Notes: generated from the letters alone by a model not told the origin. DNA of 63,087 nt from Sphingobacteriaceae bacterium (GCA_035303785.1 DATGRI010000002.1:1-63087), one strand, 5' to 3'; shown: positions 17,168 to 25,858, counted from the stretch's first letter. A program made the numbers and translations.

Positions 17168-17913
17168 GGCAGGCCGGCCTCCATGAAGGGAGGGTCGTAG
17201 CCCGCCAGGCGCAGGACCAAGGCAATCCGCCCGGCGGCCCCTTCCACCCCCGGGACGACGGGGATGCCCAGCTCCCGCCACCGGTCGCCCAGGAGCCCTT
17301 CGTCCACCGGCCCCTGCTGGATGAAGGCCACCCCTTGCGGCTGCCGGGGCTCGCCCGATAAGGTGATCCAGCCTGCCAGCGCCCAGCGGGCCAGCCGTTC
17401 CCCGTCGCCGGCCAGGACGGCGTCCAGGAGGCCGCCGGGCAGCACCGGCCCCGGGCCGCCGCTGCCGTCCCCTTCCCCCGAGCCCAAGGGGCCCATTGGG
17501 CCGCCCGCCGGGGCGGCGGGCAGGTGCAGCCACCAAACGTGGCCGGCGCCGGCCCAAGCCAGGAGCCGCTCCACCTCATCGGCCCAAGGGGCATCGGGCC
17601 GGTCCCCTTCGCCGGCCACCAGCAGGGCTACCGTCGCCCCCGTCAAGCGCCCTTCCACCGCCAGGGGCGCCAGGGTTTCCAGCAGGCGGTCCATGGCGGC
17701 CCGCTCCTCCTCCAGGGCCGACAACTCCTCCCGGTAGGCCCGGGCCTGGCTCCGGAGGGAGTGGAATTCCTGTTCCAAGGCATTCAAAAGGGCCTGCTGC
17801 TGCTCCAGCCACAGGCGGTCGCCCGGCAGGGCCGTGCCGATGAGCACGCCCAGCCCCAAGGCCAGAAAGACAGCGGCCAATACGATGGCCAGGGAGCGGG
17901 GCCCCAAGGGCAC
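17164..17913 (-). CDS. steB: SteB-like / MctB-family copper transporter domain protein
   Basis: About 249 residues. One N-terminal membrane segment (SLAIVLAAVFLALGLGVLIG) is followed by a coiled coil (LLNALEQEFHSLRSQARAYREELSALEEERAAMDRLLETL) and an extracytoplasmic alpha/beta domain with VALLVAGEG and PGVEGAAGRIALVLRLAG. This is the MctB (PF11382, copper transporter) architecture. In Corynebacterium SteB partners SteA to activate a cell-wall hydrolase at division. It follows steA directly. The start is GTG 17913, placed nine bases after GGGGAGG; TTG 17931 is possible but has no ribosome site. The copper name is historical and unsupported here. Confidence 0.78.
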   Translation of the reverse strand: MPLGPRSLAIVLAAVFLALGLGVLIGTALPGDRLWLEQQQALLNALEQEFHSLRSQARAYREELSALEEERAAMDRLLETLAPLAVEGRLTGATVALLVAGEGDRPDAPWADEVERLLAWAGAGHVWWLHLPAAPAGGPMGPLGSGEGDGSGGPGPVLPGGLLDAVLAGDGERLARWALAGWITLSGEPRQPQGVAFIQQGPVDEGLLGDRWRELGIPVVPGVEGAAGRIALVLRLAGYDPPFMEAGLP

Positions 17914-17934
17914 CGGCTGCCACCTCCCCAAAGG

Positions 17935-19134
17935 TTAAAGGCCCAAGGCCAGGCGCAGGCGCAGCCACGCCGCCTTGACCAGGCCCCGGGCCCAAGGGGC
18001 CGCCATTAAGATGGAACCGGCGCTGGCCAGGGCGGCGGCCAGCAGCCAGGGGACGTACCGGGCCTGGTCCTGGCCGTCGTACAGCTTGCTCACCCCTTTG
18101 GCGTCCACCAGCCGGCCCCCCAGCTTGAGACGGGTCAAAAGGGTGCTGGCCATGCCGGCCCTGCCCTTGTCCAAAAAGTCCACGGCGTGGGTGTGGGTGC
18201 CCACCGCCACGATGAGGCGGGCTCCCGCCTCGGCTGCCAGGAGCAGGGCCGCATCCTCGCTGGTGCCCGGGGCGGGAAAGACATGGCCGGGGAGCCCCAG
18301 CCGCCGGAGCCGCTCCCGGCCGGGGGCGCGGCCCCCCGGGTAGGCGTGGACCACCAGTTCGGCCCCGCAGCCCAGGGCGGCGTCGCTGACGCTGTCCATG
18401 TCGCCGATGATCAAATGGGGGCTCTGCCCTGCCGCCAGCAGGGCGTCGGCGGCGCCGTCCACCGCCACCAGCACCGGGCGGGCGTCCCGGATGTAGTTGT
18501 CCAGCATGCGCAGGTCCTCTTTGTAGCCGGGCCCCCTGACCACCACCAGCACATGGCGGTCCCGGATGGAGGTCTGGAGGGGCGGCAGGGGGATGGGGCC
18601 CAGAAACAAATCCTTTTCCCGCCGGGCGTAGGCCAAGGTGTTCTCCAAAAAGCGCTCCAATTGGCCGGGCAGGGTGCGGCGGGCTGCCTGCAGCTTTTGG
18701 CCGATGGCTTCCGGGGTCAGCACCTGGCCCCGGGCCAGGAGGCGGCCCCGGTGGTGGACGGCGCCTGTTTCCAGATCCACCACGATGGCATCCCCGTCCC
18801 GGAGGCGGGTGAACACGGCGGGGTCCACCTGGTCTACCACGGGCACCCCGGCCTGGACCAGCAGGGCCGCCCCTTGGGCGGGGTAGCGGCCCGACAGGCT
18901 GGCCCGGGTGTTGAGCACGCAGCGCACACCCGCCTGCAGCAGGGCTTCCGCCGCCAGCTGATCCAAGTCACAGTGGTCGATGACGGCGATCTCCCCCGGC
19001 TGCAGCCGGGCCGCCAACACTTTGGTGACCTTGCCCAAGCGGGCCCGGCCTTGCACCGCCCGGCCGTGAACCCGGCGGCGGGCGCCGGCGCCCATCTCCT
19101 TCAGCCGCCCGGCGGCGGTTATGGACCGGAACAT
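17935..19134 (-). CDS. steA: SteA-like putative cytokinetic ring protein
   Basis: About 399 residues. The N-half has GEIAVIDHCDLDQLAAEALLQAGVRCVLN and LVQAGVPVVDQV. The central part resembles thiamin pyrophosphokinase: DRHVLVVVRGPGYKEDLRML, SPHLIIGDMDSVSDAAL (GDxDS motif) and HAYPGGRAPGRERL, then GTSEDAALLLAAEAGARLIVAVGTHTHAVDFLDKGRAGMASTLLTRLKLG. A C-terminal hydrophobic helix follows (LLAAALASAGSILMA). This is the SteA architecture; Corynebacterium SteA localises to the septum with SteB and activates RipA. The start is ATG 19134, because AGGGAG lies six bases upstream. It follows spoIIP in the spo0A gene run. Confidence 0.82.
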   Translation of the reverse strand: MFRSITAAGRLKEMGAGARRRVHGRAVQGRARLGKVTKVLAARLQPGEIAVIDHCDLDQLAAEALLQAGVRCVLNTRASLSGRYPAQGAALLVQAGVPVVDQVDPAVFTRLRDGDAIVVDLETGAVHHRGRLLARGQVLTPEAIGQKLQAARRTLPGQLERFLENTLAYARREKDLFLGPIPLPPLQTSIRDRHVLVVVRGPGYKEDLRMLDNYIRDARPVLVAVDGAADALLAAGQSPHLIIGDMDSVSDAALGCGAELVVHAYPGGRAPGRERLRRLGLPGHVFPAPGTSEDAALLLAAEAGARLIVAVGTHTHAVDFLDKGRAGMASTLLTRLKLGGRLVDAKGVSKLYDGQDQARYVPWLLAAALASAGSILMAAPWARGLVKAAWLRLRLALGL

Positions 19135-19192
19135 GGCCACTCCCTGCCTAGCCCCCTTCCCGCGCCCTTAGTATGGTTGCCGGGGGCCGGGT

Positions 19193-20290
19193 CTATGGCC
19201 TGGCTTCAACGGTGCGCCAGAAGACGTAGGCGGCGCCGCCCAGAAGGGTCAGGCCCAGCAGGGCGGCCAGGGTCCTGCCCACCGCCTCCTCGGACCCGGG
19301 GAGCCCCCGGTAGGCCACCTGGGGCGAGCCCTGGGCCACGGGGCCGAAAAAGTAGAAGGCCACCGCCTCGGCAAAGAGGGTGACGGCCCGCTCGGCTTCG
19401 GCCCGGCTGTTGGTGTGGGCGCCCACCTCGATGAGCAGGTTGAATGGGCTCAAATCCTGATTGAAGTTGCCGTTCAAGAAGAGCACGCCGCCGATGAGGC
19501 CGGGGTGGACCTTGTCCACCACCCCCTTCAGGCTGAGGGCGTAGCGGCGGTTGACGGCGAACTGGGGGTTCTGCCGGCCCACCACGATGGCGATCTTGGT
19601 GACGTCCATCCCGGCCACCTGGGCCCGGTACACCTCCGGCGGCGTGGCGTCCCGGTGGACGTCGAAAATGGCGGTGGGCTCCCGCCGCAGCAGGTTCACG
19701 GCGGTGACCCGGCTGCGGCTGTAGGCTTCATCGTCGTGGGGCAGGTGGAGGGTTTCATCGTGGATGACGGCCACCCCCGCCTTTTCCAAGGCCCGGGCGA
19801 AGGCCTTGCCCACCCGGTGGATGTCCCCCGCCCCTTCGGTGCTGTGGGTCCCCGTGTCGGGCACATAGGACTCCCCGTTGTGGGTGTGGTAGATGCCCAC
19901 CAGCCCCTTGGGCGGGTCCTTTTCCCCGGGACCCGGCCGGTCAGGCTCGTCGCGGCGCAGCCGGCCGGGGAAGATGCGCCAGCCGGGGAGCCGGATGCGG
20001 CCGATGGGCCGCAGGATGATGCGGCTGCCGGTGACCTGGGCCACGGTGAACAGGCGGTTCTCGCCATCCAAAAACTCATCCCCCACCTGCCACTCCCGGG
20101 CGGAGTGAAACAGCACATTGCCCCGGTCATCCACCACGGCCCGATAGGCGGAAGTTTCCGCCCCAGGGGTGGCGGCGGCCGCGGCATGAGGTGAGGCGGC
20201 ATGACCCGTTGCCGGCAGGGACGGGACCAGCAGGGCCAATCCCAACAGCAAGCAGCCCCGTTGGGCCGCCCGCACCACCGGACCCATCAT
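19193..20290 (-). CDS. spoIIP: Stage II sporulation protein P, cell-wall hydrolase
   Basis: About 365 residues with an N-terminal signal anchor and a C-terminal membrane segment (LAALLGLTLLGGAAYVFW). The zinc amidase signatures are clear: GIYHTHNGESYVP, AIFDVHRDATPPEVY, IAIVVGRQNPQ, and NGNFNQDLSPFNLLIEVGAHTN (catalytic Glu). SpoIIP is the amidase/endopeptidase that, with SpoIID and SpoIIM, thins septal peptidoglycan so that the mother cell can engulf the forespore. The start is ATG 20290, in an ATGA overlap with the upstream DUF1614-like gene; the open frame beyond it is a shadow. It sits between spo0A and steA. Confidence 0.93.
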   Translation of the reverse strand: MMGPVVRAAQRGCLLLGLALLVPSLPATGHAASPHAAAAATPGAETSAYRAVVDDRGNVLFHSAREWQVGDEFLDGENRLFTVAQVTGSRIILRPIGRIRLPGWRIFPGRLRRDEPDRPGPGEKDPPKGLVGIYHTHNGESYVPDTGTHSTEGAGDIHRVGKAFARALEKAGVAVIHDETLHLPHDDEAYSRSRVTAVNLLRREPTAIFDVHRDATPPEVYRAQVAGMDVTKIAIVVGRQNPQFAVNRRYALSLKGVVDKVHPGLIGGVLFLNGNFNQDLSPFNLLIEVGAHTNSRAEAERAVTLFAEAVAFYFFGPVAQGSPQVAYRGLPGSEEAVGRTLAALLGLTLLGGAAYVFWRTVEARP

Positions 20291-20886
20291 CGGGCCTTCA
20301 ACCGCTCCCGCACCTCGCCCACGGCTTCCGCCAGCAGCACCGCCACCACCCCGGCCACCACCACGGCATCCAGGGCCCCGGCGCCGCCGATGTCCACCGG
20401 GCCCCCGGGCCGGCCGGCCCAAGCCCGGCGCAGGGGCTGCAATCCTTGGTGGGCCACGGCGCCCAGGACGCCCGCTATGAAGGCGGCCCGCCGGGAGCGG
20501 CCCAATAAGTAGGCGATGGCGCCGGCGATGATGCCCCACCGCCACAAAGGGTCGATGCCCAGGGGAAAGACGTCGGGGTCAAGGGGGCTGAGCAGGGAGA
20601 GGCCGGTGACGGCGGCCAGGGTGCCCAGGGCGGCCAGGAGCGACCGGGCCTTTTCCCGGGCCGTGCCGGCGGCCCACCACAAATAAAGGGAGATGGCCGT
20701 GGGCACCACCGCCCCCGCCCAGTGGATGCGCCAGCCCGATAGGAAGGCCAGGGGCGGCAGCCGGTGGGCGATCAAAGCCCCGCCCACCAGGGCGGCAGCC
20801 GCCGCCGCGGAAAAGCGCAGGGCCAGCAAGGCCCGCCATCCCAGCAAGGCGTAGACCAAGCCGCCCAGGGCAGACCAAGGGAACAC
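20287..20886 (-). CDS. DUF1614-like integral membrane protein
   Basis: A 199-residue protein with about six hydrophobic helices, for example LLALRFSAAAAAALVGGALIA, WRWGIIAGAIAYLLG and LDAVVVAGVVAVLLAEAV. The stretch PVDIGGAGALDAVVVAG resembles the GGAGxxD motif of DUF1614 proteins, often found in spore-forming Clostridia. Function unknown. It starts at GTG 20886, 70 bases downstream of spo0A, and is coupled to spoIIP by an ATGA overlap, which suggests a link to sporulation. The family call is from memory of the motif. Confidence 0.65.
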   Translation of the reverse strand: MFPWSALGGLVYALLGWRALLALRFSAAAAAALVGGALIAHRLPPLAFLSGWRIHWAGAVVPTAISLYLWWAAGTAREKARSLLAALGTLAAVTGLSLLSPLDPDVFPLGIDPLWRWGIIAGAIAYLLGRSRRAAFIAGVLGAVAHQGLQPLRRAWAGRPGGPVDIGGAGALDAVVVAGVVAVLLAEAVGEVRERLKAR

Positions 20887-20956
20887 AAGAGCCCGCCTCC
20901 CGTTGCCGTGTTCCCCTATATGGTGCCCTGACTACCCGTCCTATACCGAAAAGGCT

Positions 20957-21739
20957 TTAGGCGCCCCGGCGGAGGCCCAGTCGCAGCTTGTCGGCCACCA
21001 GGGCGATGAACTCGGAATTGGTGGGCTTGCCCCGATGGAAGCTGTGGGCGGGCCCGAACACCCGGCGGATGGCTTCCAGGTTGCCCCGGGTCCAGGCCAC
21101 CTCGATGGCGTGGCGGATGGCCCGCTCCACACGGGGCGCCGTGGTGTCGCACCGTTCCCCGATGGCGGGGTACAGTTCCTTGGTTACGGCCCCCAGGTAA
21201 TCGGGACGCTGCATCACCAGGCTGATGCCCGTCCGCAGGTAGGTGTACCCCCGGATGTGGGGCGGGATGCCGATTTCCTGGAACAGGGACGTGATGGCGT
21301 AGATGGCGTTGTTTTCGTGGGGAGCCGGCTGGCGCACCACCGGCGCCTTGCTGCCGGCCACCTCCCGGATGCGGTCGGCCATGACGTTGAGATCGAAGGG
21401 CTTCAGGAGGAAATACACAGCGCCCAATTGGGCTACCCGCCGGCTGACCGATTCCTGGCCGAAAGCCGTCATGGCGATGATGGGCGGCCGCCGGTCCTGG
21501 AGGGATGACAGGCGCTCCATGACGGCGATGCCGTCCAGGTGGGGCATGATCAAGTCCAGCAGGAGCACATCGGGCGGCTCCGTCGACAGCATCTCCAGCA
21601 AATCGGAGCCGTTGTGGGCGATGCCCATGAGGTTTATGTCGTCCAGGCCGCTCATGTATTCCGCCAGCATGTTGCAAAGTTGGTGGTTGTCGTCGGCCAA
21701 CAATACGTTGATGGGCTTGTAGTCCTGGGTTGCCGCCAT
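20957..21739 (-). CDS. spo0A: Sporulation master response regulator Spo0A
   Basis: A 260-residue protein. The receiver domain has the acidic pair D16/D17 (LLADDN), the phosphorylation Asp at about 62 ([12 protein letters not shown]), T91 (AMTAFG) and K113 (LLKPFD). The C-terminal Spo0A DNA-binding domain contains [53 protein letters not shown] and [20 protein letters not shown], nearly diagnostic of the family. Phosphorylated Spo0A switches cells into sporulation. Start ATG 21739 after AGGGGG. A perfect 0A box lies about 110 bases upstream, so autoregulation is likely. It follows spoIVB, the usual order. Confidence 0.98.
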   Translation of the reverse strand: MAATQDYKPINVLLADDNHQLCNMLAEYMSGLDDINLMGIAHNGSDLLEMLSTEPPDVLLLDLIMPHLDGIAVMERLSSLQDRRPPIIAMTAFGQESVSRRVAQLGAVYFLLKPFDLNVMADRIREVAGSKAPVVRQPAPHENNAIYAITSLFQEIGIPPHIRGYTYLRTGISLVMQRPDYLGAVTKELYPAIGERCDTTAPRVERAIRHAIEVAWTRGNLEAIRRVFGPAHSFHRGKPTNSEFIALVADKLRLGLRRGA

Positions 21740-21845
21740 GCTACCGCCCCCTAGAAAGTAGTCCTGCGGCTCCCGGAGACACGGGGCCCGGACCCATTGC
21801 AGAGCAAAAGGGTTGGAATCGACGTTTCATTCAACCAAGGTGCCA

Positions 21846-21852
21846 TTCGACA
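21846..21852 (-). promoter_or_regulatory. Spo0A binding site (0A box)
   Basis: TGTCGAA on the minus strand is an exact match to the Spo0A box TGNCGAA, placed about 110 bases before the spo0A start. In Bacillus, Spo0A~P controls its own gene through such boxes. A weaker relative (CGTCGAT) lies about 20 bases downstream. Confidence 0.6.
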
Positions 21853-22028
21853 TGACTGTTGAAGTTGGGCGAAAAATGGAGCCTGCGCTGCAGCGAAGTT
21901 GTGGACAAAGCGCGTGTCGCGTTGCCTGGAGGGTTTAGGCATGGGGAACATCTTGGGTTCGCTCGACCCACGACTTGGCGTTGTTTTTTTCGTCACCTTT
22001 TGCCGGTTTTCCTCCTTTAGTGAGAGAA

Positions 22029-22063
22029 AGCCGGGGGGCAAATTCCTGCCACGCCCCCCGGCT
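22029..22063 (-). terminator. Terminator-like hairpin after spoIVB
   Basis: A perfect 11-base stem (AGCCGGGGGGC at 22029-22039 with GCCCCCCGGCT at 22053-22063) and 13-base loop lie 51 bases past the spoIVB stop. On the minus strand the stem is followed by TTCTCTCACT, a weak pyrimidine tract, so termination may be partial and read-through into spo0A possible. Confidence 0.6.
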
Positions 22064-22113
22064 CCACCGACCCCGGACCGACCCACCATCACCGCGGCCA
22101 TCAGGACGACGTT

Positions 22114-23439
22114 TCAGGCGGCCTCCGAAGACGGAGCGGGCAGCCGCTCCAGCAGGCCCGAATGAAGCACCATCCAGTGGGCCAGCACCCCGTAGCCCCG
22201 GGTAGGGTCGTTGACGAAGACATGGGTCACGGCCCCGGCCAGGCGGCCGTTCTGCAGGATGGGGCTGCCGCTCATGCCTTGGACGATTCCGCCGGTGGCC
22301 GCCAGCAGGCGGTCGTCGGTGATACGCAGGACCAGGTTCTTGCCCCCCGGCCGCAGGCTGATGATGCGCTCGATTTCCACGCTGAAGCGCTGCAGCTTGT
22401 CTCCTTCGATGACGGTGATGATCTCGGCGGGCCCCGTCTCCACCTGGGAAGCCAGGGCCACCCTGACGGTCTCCGGCCCGGGCCCCGGCGGCAGGGGCCG
22501 GGTAAGACGGCCGAAGATGCCGTATTCGGTGTTCCGCTGCACCGTCCCCAAAGTCGGGCCGGAGAAGCGGCCCACCTTCTCCCCCGGCCGTCCCTCCTGG
22601 CCCTTTTCGATGCTGAGGACCGCCGCCTCTACGATCTGGCCTTGATCCACGTCCACGGGGTTCCGGCTGTCGGGCCCGGTGATGAGATGACCCAAGGCGC
22701 CGTACACGCCGGACCCCGGATGATAAAAGGTCAAGGTGCCCACGCCGGCGGCGGAGTCCCGGATCCAGACCCCCATTAGCCACCGGCGCTGGTCGGGGTT
22801 GTACACCGGGTTGATTTCGATGCGCTCCACCTCATCGCCCCGGCGCACCGCCAGCACCACCGGCCGCCCCAGCCGGCCCTGCCGGTCCACCAGTTCGGCT
22901 ACCTGCTGGACCGATGAAACTTCCCGGCCGTTGATGGAAATAATCAAATCGTTGACCATCAAGCCGGCGTCCCGGGCCGGGTGATAGGTGCGGCCCCGGC
23001 CGTCCACCACCGGCGCGTGGCCCACTACGGCCACCCCGTCTTCTTTCAAAAGAACGCCGATGGAGTGGCCGCCGGGCACCACCTGGATGGGCGGCAGCAC
23101 GTCCACCGTCACCCGCCGGAAGGGAACGACGCCCAGCAGGCGGGTTTCCAGGGCGAACTCCCCCACCGCCAGGGGCTCGATGGCCATGGACGAGGCCGAG
23201 ACCGTGGACCAGCCTGTTTGCAGCAGGCTGCCGTTGATCCGCAGCACGCCGGAGCGGTCGGCGCGGACTTGGAGCTTGAGGGGTATTCCCCAGTTGAGAC
23301 GGGCTTCTTCCCCATCGTTGATGGCGATGTAGTCGGGGAAGGTGAGCACCGCCTGGGCAGCCGCCACGAGAACCACCCAGGCTGCAATGGCAATGATAAC
23401 CACCGGCCTTGCCCGCCGGTGTCGGACCATGGCATCCAC
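22114..23439 (-). CDS. spoIVB: SpoIVB serine peptidase
   Basis: A 441-residue protein with an N-terminal membrane anchor (VVIIAIAAWVVLVAAAQAVL). A PDZ domain covers about 145-220 (DAGLMVNDLIISINGREVSSVQQV) and the S55 peptidase domain follows, with GALGHLITGPDS (catalytic His) and GIVQGMSGSPILQNGRLAGAVTHV (catalytic Ser). SpoIVB is secreted from the forespore and cleaves SpoIVFA to trigger sigma-K activation. Start ATG 23439 after AGGGAG. It lies between recN and spo0A as in Bacillus. Bacillus spoIVB is controlled by sigma-F/sigma-G; no such promoter was convincing in the 110-base gap upstream. Confidence 0.96.
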   Translation of the reverse strand: MDAMVRHRRARPVVIIAIAAWVVLVAAAQAVLTFPDYIAINDGEEARLNWGIPLKLQVRADRSGVLRINGSLLQTGWSTVSASSMAIEPLAVGEFALETRLLGVVPFRRVTVDVLPPIQVVPGGHSIGVLLKEDGVAVVGHAPVVDGRGRTYHPARDAGLMVNDLIISINGREVSSVQQVAELVDRQGRLGRPVVLAVRRGDEVERIEINPVYNPDQRRWLMGVWIRDSAAGVGTLTFYHPGSGVYGALGHLITGPDSRNPVDVDQGQIVEAAVLSIEKGQEGRPGEKVGRFSGPTLGTVQRNTEYGIFGRLTRPLPPGPGPETVRVALASQVETGPAEIITVIEGDKLQRFSVEIERIISLRPGGKNLVLRITDDRLLAATGGIVQGMSGSPILQNGRLAGAVTHVFVNDPTRGYGVLAHWMVLHSGLLERLPAPSSEAA

Positions 23440-23549
23440 TCCCTGGGTCCGGGAGCGGTGCTCAGTTCCCTTGAAAGCCGTTCTTAACGTGGCCGCCGGG
23501 GCAGCGGCCTATCCGTGACGCATTCTCCCTGAACTTGCAGGCGGCTGCC

Positions 23550-25289
23550 TCAGGAGAGGGAGTCGGCCCGCGCCCGCTCCAGCAGTTCCCGGGCATGGGC
23601 CAGGGCGGCTTCATGGGTGTCGCCGCCCAGCATGCGGGCCAGTTCGTGCCGGCGCTCTTCCTCCTCCAGGAGGACGACGCGGGTTACGGTGCGACCGCCG
23701 GCATCCTGCTTGCTGACGGTGAAGTGGCGGTGGGCGGCAGCGGCGATAACGGGCAGGTGGGTGACGCATAATACTTGCTGCCGGCGGGCGATGGCCGCCA
23801 GCTTGTCGGCCACGGCCACGGCGGTGCGGCCCCCGACGCCGCTGTCGATTTCGTCGAAAACGACGGTGGGCACATCGTTGGCCTGGGCCATCAGGCTCTT
23901 CAAGGCCAGCATAATGCGGGACAACTCGCCCCCCGAGGCCGTTTGGGCCAAAGGCCGCAAGGGCTCGCCGGGGTTGGTGCTGATGAGGAACTCCACCTCA
24001 TCCACGCCGCCGGCGTCCACGGCCGCCGGGCCCCCTTCCCAGGGCACGCCGTCGGGATCTTCCCGCCAGGCAAAGCCCACCGAGAAGGTGGCCCCAGCCA
24101 TGCCCAATTCGGCCAAGGACGAGGCCAGGAGGGGCTCCAGCCGGGCAGCTCCTTGACGGCGCAGATCGCTGACCTGCCGGGACAGGGCGGCCAGTTCCCG
24201 GCGGCCGTCTTCCAACTGCTGCTGCAGCTTCTCCATGGCCTCTTCGGCGCCGGCCAGGCGGTCCAGTTCGGCGGCCACCCGGTCCCGGTAGGCCAGGATT
24301 TCCTCCACGGAGCCGCCGTACTTCTTCTTCAGGTCGCCGATGAGCATCAGCCGCTCTTCCACGGCGGCCAGCTCCGCGGGGTCGGCCTGCACCTCATCAA
24401 AGCGCTGCCGCAGGTGCCGGGCCACGCCGGCCAGTTCCTCCTGGGCGGCGTACAAAGTCTCCAGCAGGGGCGCCACCTGGGGATCCCACTGGGCCACGGC
24501 TTCCAGCTGGGCGATGGCGCCCCCCACGGCGTCGTGGGCGCCGGCCCCCTCCCTGCCGTCCCCGGCCAGCAGTTCATAGGCGCCCAGGAGGGCTTCCCCC
24601 ACCCGGGCGGCATTCTGCAGGAGCCGGCGGCGGGCCCGCAGTTCTTCTTCCTCGTCGGGAGCCAAGGCGGCGGCATCAATCTCATCCCGCTGAAACCGGT
24701 ACAAGTCCATGGTGCGCAGCCGCTGGGCGGGATCGCCGGCCAGATCCGCCATCTGCCGGCGCAAATCTTGAAACCGGCGGTATGCGGCCTGCAGCTGCTC
24801 CAGGGCCCGGGCCCCTGCGGCACCCAGGGAAGTCTTGATGAATTCGTCCAGGAAGGCCCGGTGGGAGCGGGGCGACAGGAGGCGCTGGTGCTGGTGCTGG
24901 CCGTGGATGTCCAGGAGGGGTGCCGCCGCCTCCCGCAGCTGGCCTACGGTGACGGGGCGGCCGTTGATGCGGGCGGTGCTGCGGCCTTCCGCCGTGATTT
25001 CCCGGCCCAACTGCACCTGCCCGTCCCCCACATCGATGCCCATGGCTGCCAGTTCCTGCAGGCACCAAGGAGCATCGGCCAGGTCGAAGAGGCCGGTGAT
25101 GACCGCCCGCCGGGCGCCGGCCCTTACCATGCCGGCGGCGGCCCGGCCGCCCAAGAGCAACTGGACGGCGTCGATGATGATGGACTTGCCCGTGCCCGTT
25201 TCCCCGGTAAGGACGTTGAGACCGCCGGAGAAGCTCAATTCCAGGCGGTCGATGATGGCGAAGTCTTCGATGTACAGTTCCCGCAGCAT
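23550..25289 (-). CDS. recN: DNA repair ATPase RecN
   Basis: A 579-residue SMC-like protein. The N-terminus is MLRELYIEDFAIIDRLELSF with Walker A LTGETGTGKSIIIDAV. A long coiled-coil middle follows (LEQLQAAYRRFQDLRRQMADL and VEERLMLIGDLKKKYGGSVEEILAYRDRV). The C-terminal ABC signature is TASGGELSRIMLALK and Walker B is TVVFDEIDSGVGG. RecN acts early in double-strand break repair. Start ATG 25289, eight bases after GGAGG. It sits between argR and spoIVB, a classic Firmicute order. No LexA box was seen in the short gap upstream. Confidence 0.97.
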   Translation of the reverse strand: MLRELYIEDFAIIDRLELSFSGGLNVLTGETGTGKSIIIDAVQLLLGGRAAAGMVRAGARRAVITGLFDLADAPWCLQELAAMGIDVGDGQVQLGREITAEGRSTARINGRPVTVGQLREAAAPLLDIHGQHQHQRLLSPRSHRAFLDEFIKTSLGAAGARALEQLQAAYRRFQDLRRQMADLAGDPAQRLRTMDLYRFQRDEIDAAALAPDEEEELRARRRLLQNAARVGEALLGAYELLAGDGREGAGAHDAVGGAIAQLEAVAQWDPQVAPLLETLYAAQEELAGVARHLRQRFDEVQADPAELAAVEERLMLIGDLKKKYGGSVEEILAYRDRVAAELDRLAGAEEAMEKLQQQLEDGRRELAALSRQVSDLRRQGAARLEPLLASSLAELGMAGATFSVGFAWREDPDGVPWEGGPAAVDAGGVDEVEFLISTNPGEPLRPLAQTASGGELSRIMLALKSLMAQANDVPTVVFDEIDSGVGGRTAVAVADKLAAIARRQQVLCVTHLPVIAAAAHRHFTVSKQDAGGRTVTRVVLLEEEERRHELARMLGGDTHEAALAHARELLERARADSLS

Positions 25290-25315
25290 GGGTCCGACCT
25301 CCGGCGCCTACCGGA

Positions 25316-25768
25316 TCAGCCCGTCAACTCCTGGAGACGGCGGATGACCTCCGGCACCGCCTCCCGGGGACGCACCACGATCAAGACGGTGTTGTCGCCG
25401 GCCACGCTGCCGATGATCTGGGGCCAGCCCATGCGGTCGATGGCCTCGGCGGCGGCGGGGGCGGTGCCCGACAAAGTCTTGATGACGATCAAATTCTCGC
25501 TGAAGTCGATGTCCACCAGGCAGTCCCGCAGCACCCGGGCCAGGCGCTCGCGGGTGTGGGCAGGGGAGGCGTCCTCGGGAACGGCATACTGGTAGCCGCC
25601 GTCGGGCGACGGCACCTTCACCAGCTGCAGTTCCCGGATGTCCCGGGAAACGGTGGCCTGGGTCACCTGCACCCCTTCCCGCTGGAGGGCTTGGGCCAGT
25701 TCCTCCTGGGTGCCGATGGGCGTTTCCCGGATAATTTGCAGTATCAGCCGGTGCCGGCGGCTCTTCAG
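25316..25768 (-). CDS. argR: Arginine repressor ArgR/AhrC, probable CTG start
   Basis: About 150 residues when started at CTG 25768, which lies eight bases after a perfect AGGAGG. This gives the family N-terminus KSRRHRLILQIIRETPIGTQEEL and the usual ArgR length. GTG 25777 overlaps the ribosome site, and a TTG start at 25849 would place 27 codons across a strong hairpin. The winged helix includes TQATVSRDIRELQLVKVP. The C-terminal arginine-binding hexamer domain has VDIDFSENLIVIKTLSGTA and GSVAGDNTVLIVVRPREAVPEV (GDxT). It represses arginine synthesis genes. It precedes recN, as in other Firmicutes. Confidence 0.92.
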   Translation of the reverse strand: MKSRRHRLILQIIRETPIGTQEELAQALQREGVQVTQATVSRDIRELQLVKVPSPDGGYQYAVPEDASPAHTRERLARVLRDCLVDIDFSENLIVIKTLSGTAPAAAEAIDRMGWPQIIGSVAGDNTVLIVVRPREAVPEVIRRLQELTG

Positions 25769-25800
25769 TCGCTCCACCTCCTGCCCAGCCAGCGGGATGG

Positions 25801-25829
25801 CCCGTGGGCCGGGATGCCCGGCCCACGGG
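25801..25829. terminator. Strong hairpin between icd and argR
   Basis: CCCGTGGGCCGGG (25801-25813) pairs perfectly with CCCGGCCCACGGG (25817-25829) around a three-base loop, a 13-base stem. It lies 30 bases past the icd stop. No T-run follows on either strand, so it may be a processing or attenuating hairpin rather than a classical terminator. Confidence 0.55.
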
Positions 25830-25858
25830 AGCCTAGGGGTTGTCTGCAAGCCCGGCCT

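Larger units (their letters stand above)
21740..22113. other. Intergenic region between spoIVB and spo0A
   Basis: The 374 bases hold no credible gene; the short open frames here lack codon bias and ribosome sites. It is less GC-rich than its surroundings and contains a terminator-like hairpin near the spoIVB end and an exact 0A box. No convincing sigma-H promoter (AGGAWWT with GAAT) was found by eye, although GAAT occurs twice. Confidence 0.6.

Noticed and set aside
17164-17913. Copper transporter function for the MctB-family gene
   Set aside because: The family name comes from one mycobacterial member; no copper-binding Cys/Met/His cluster is visible here, and linkage with SteA favours the SteB role.
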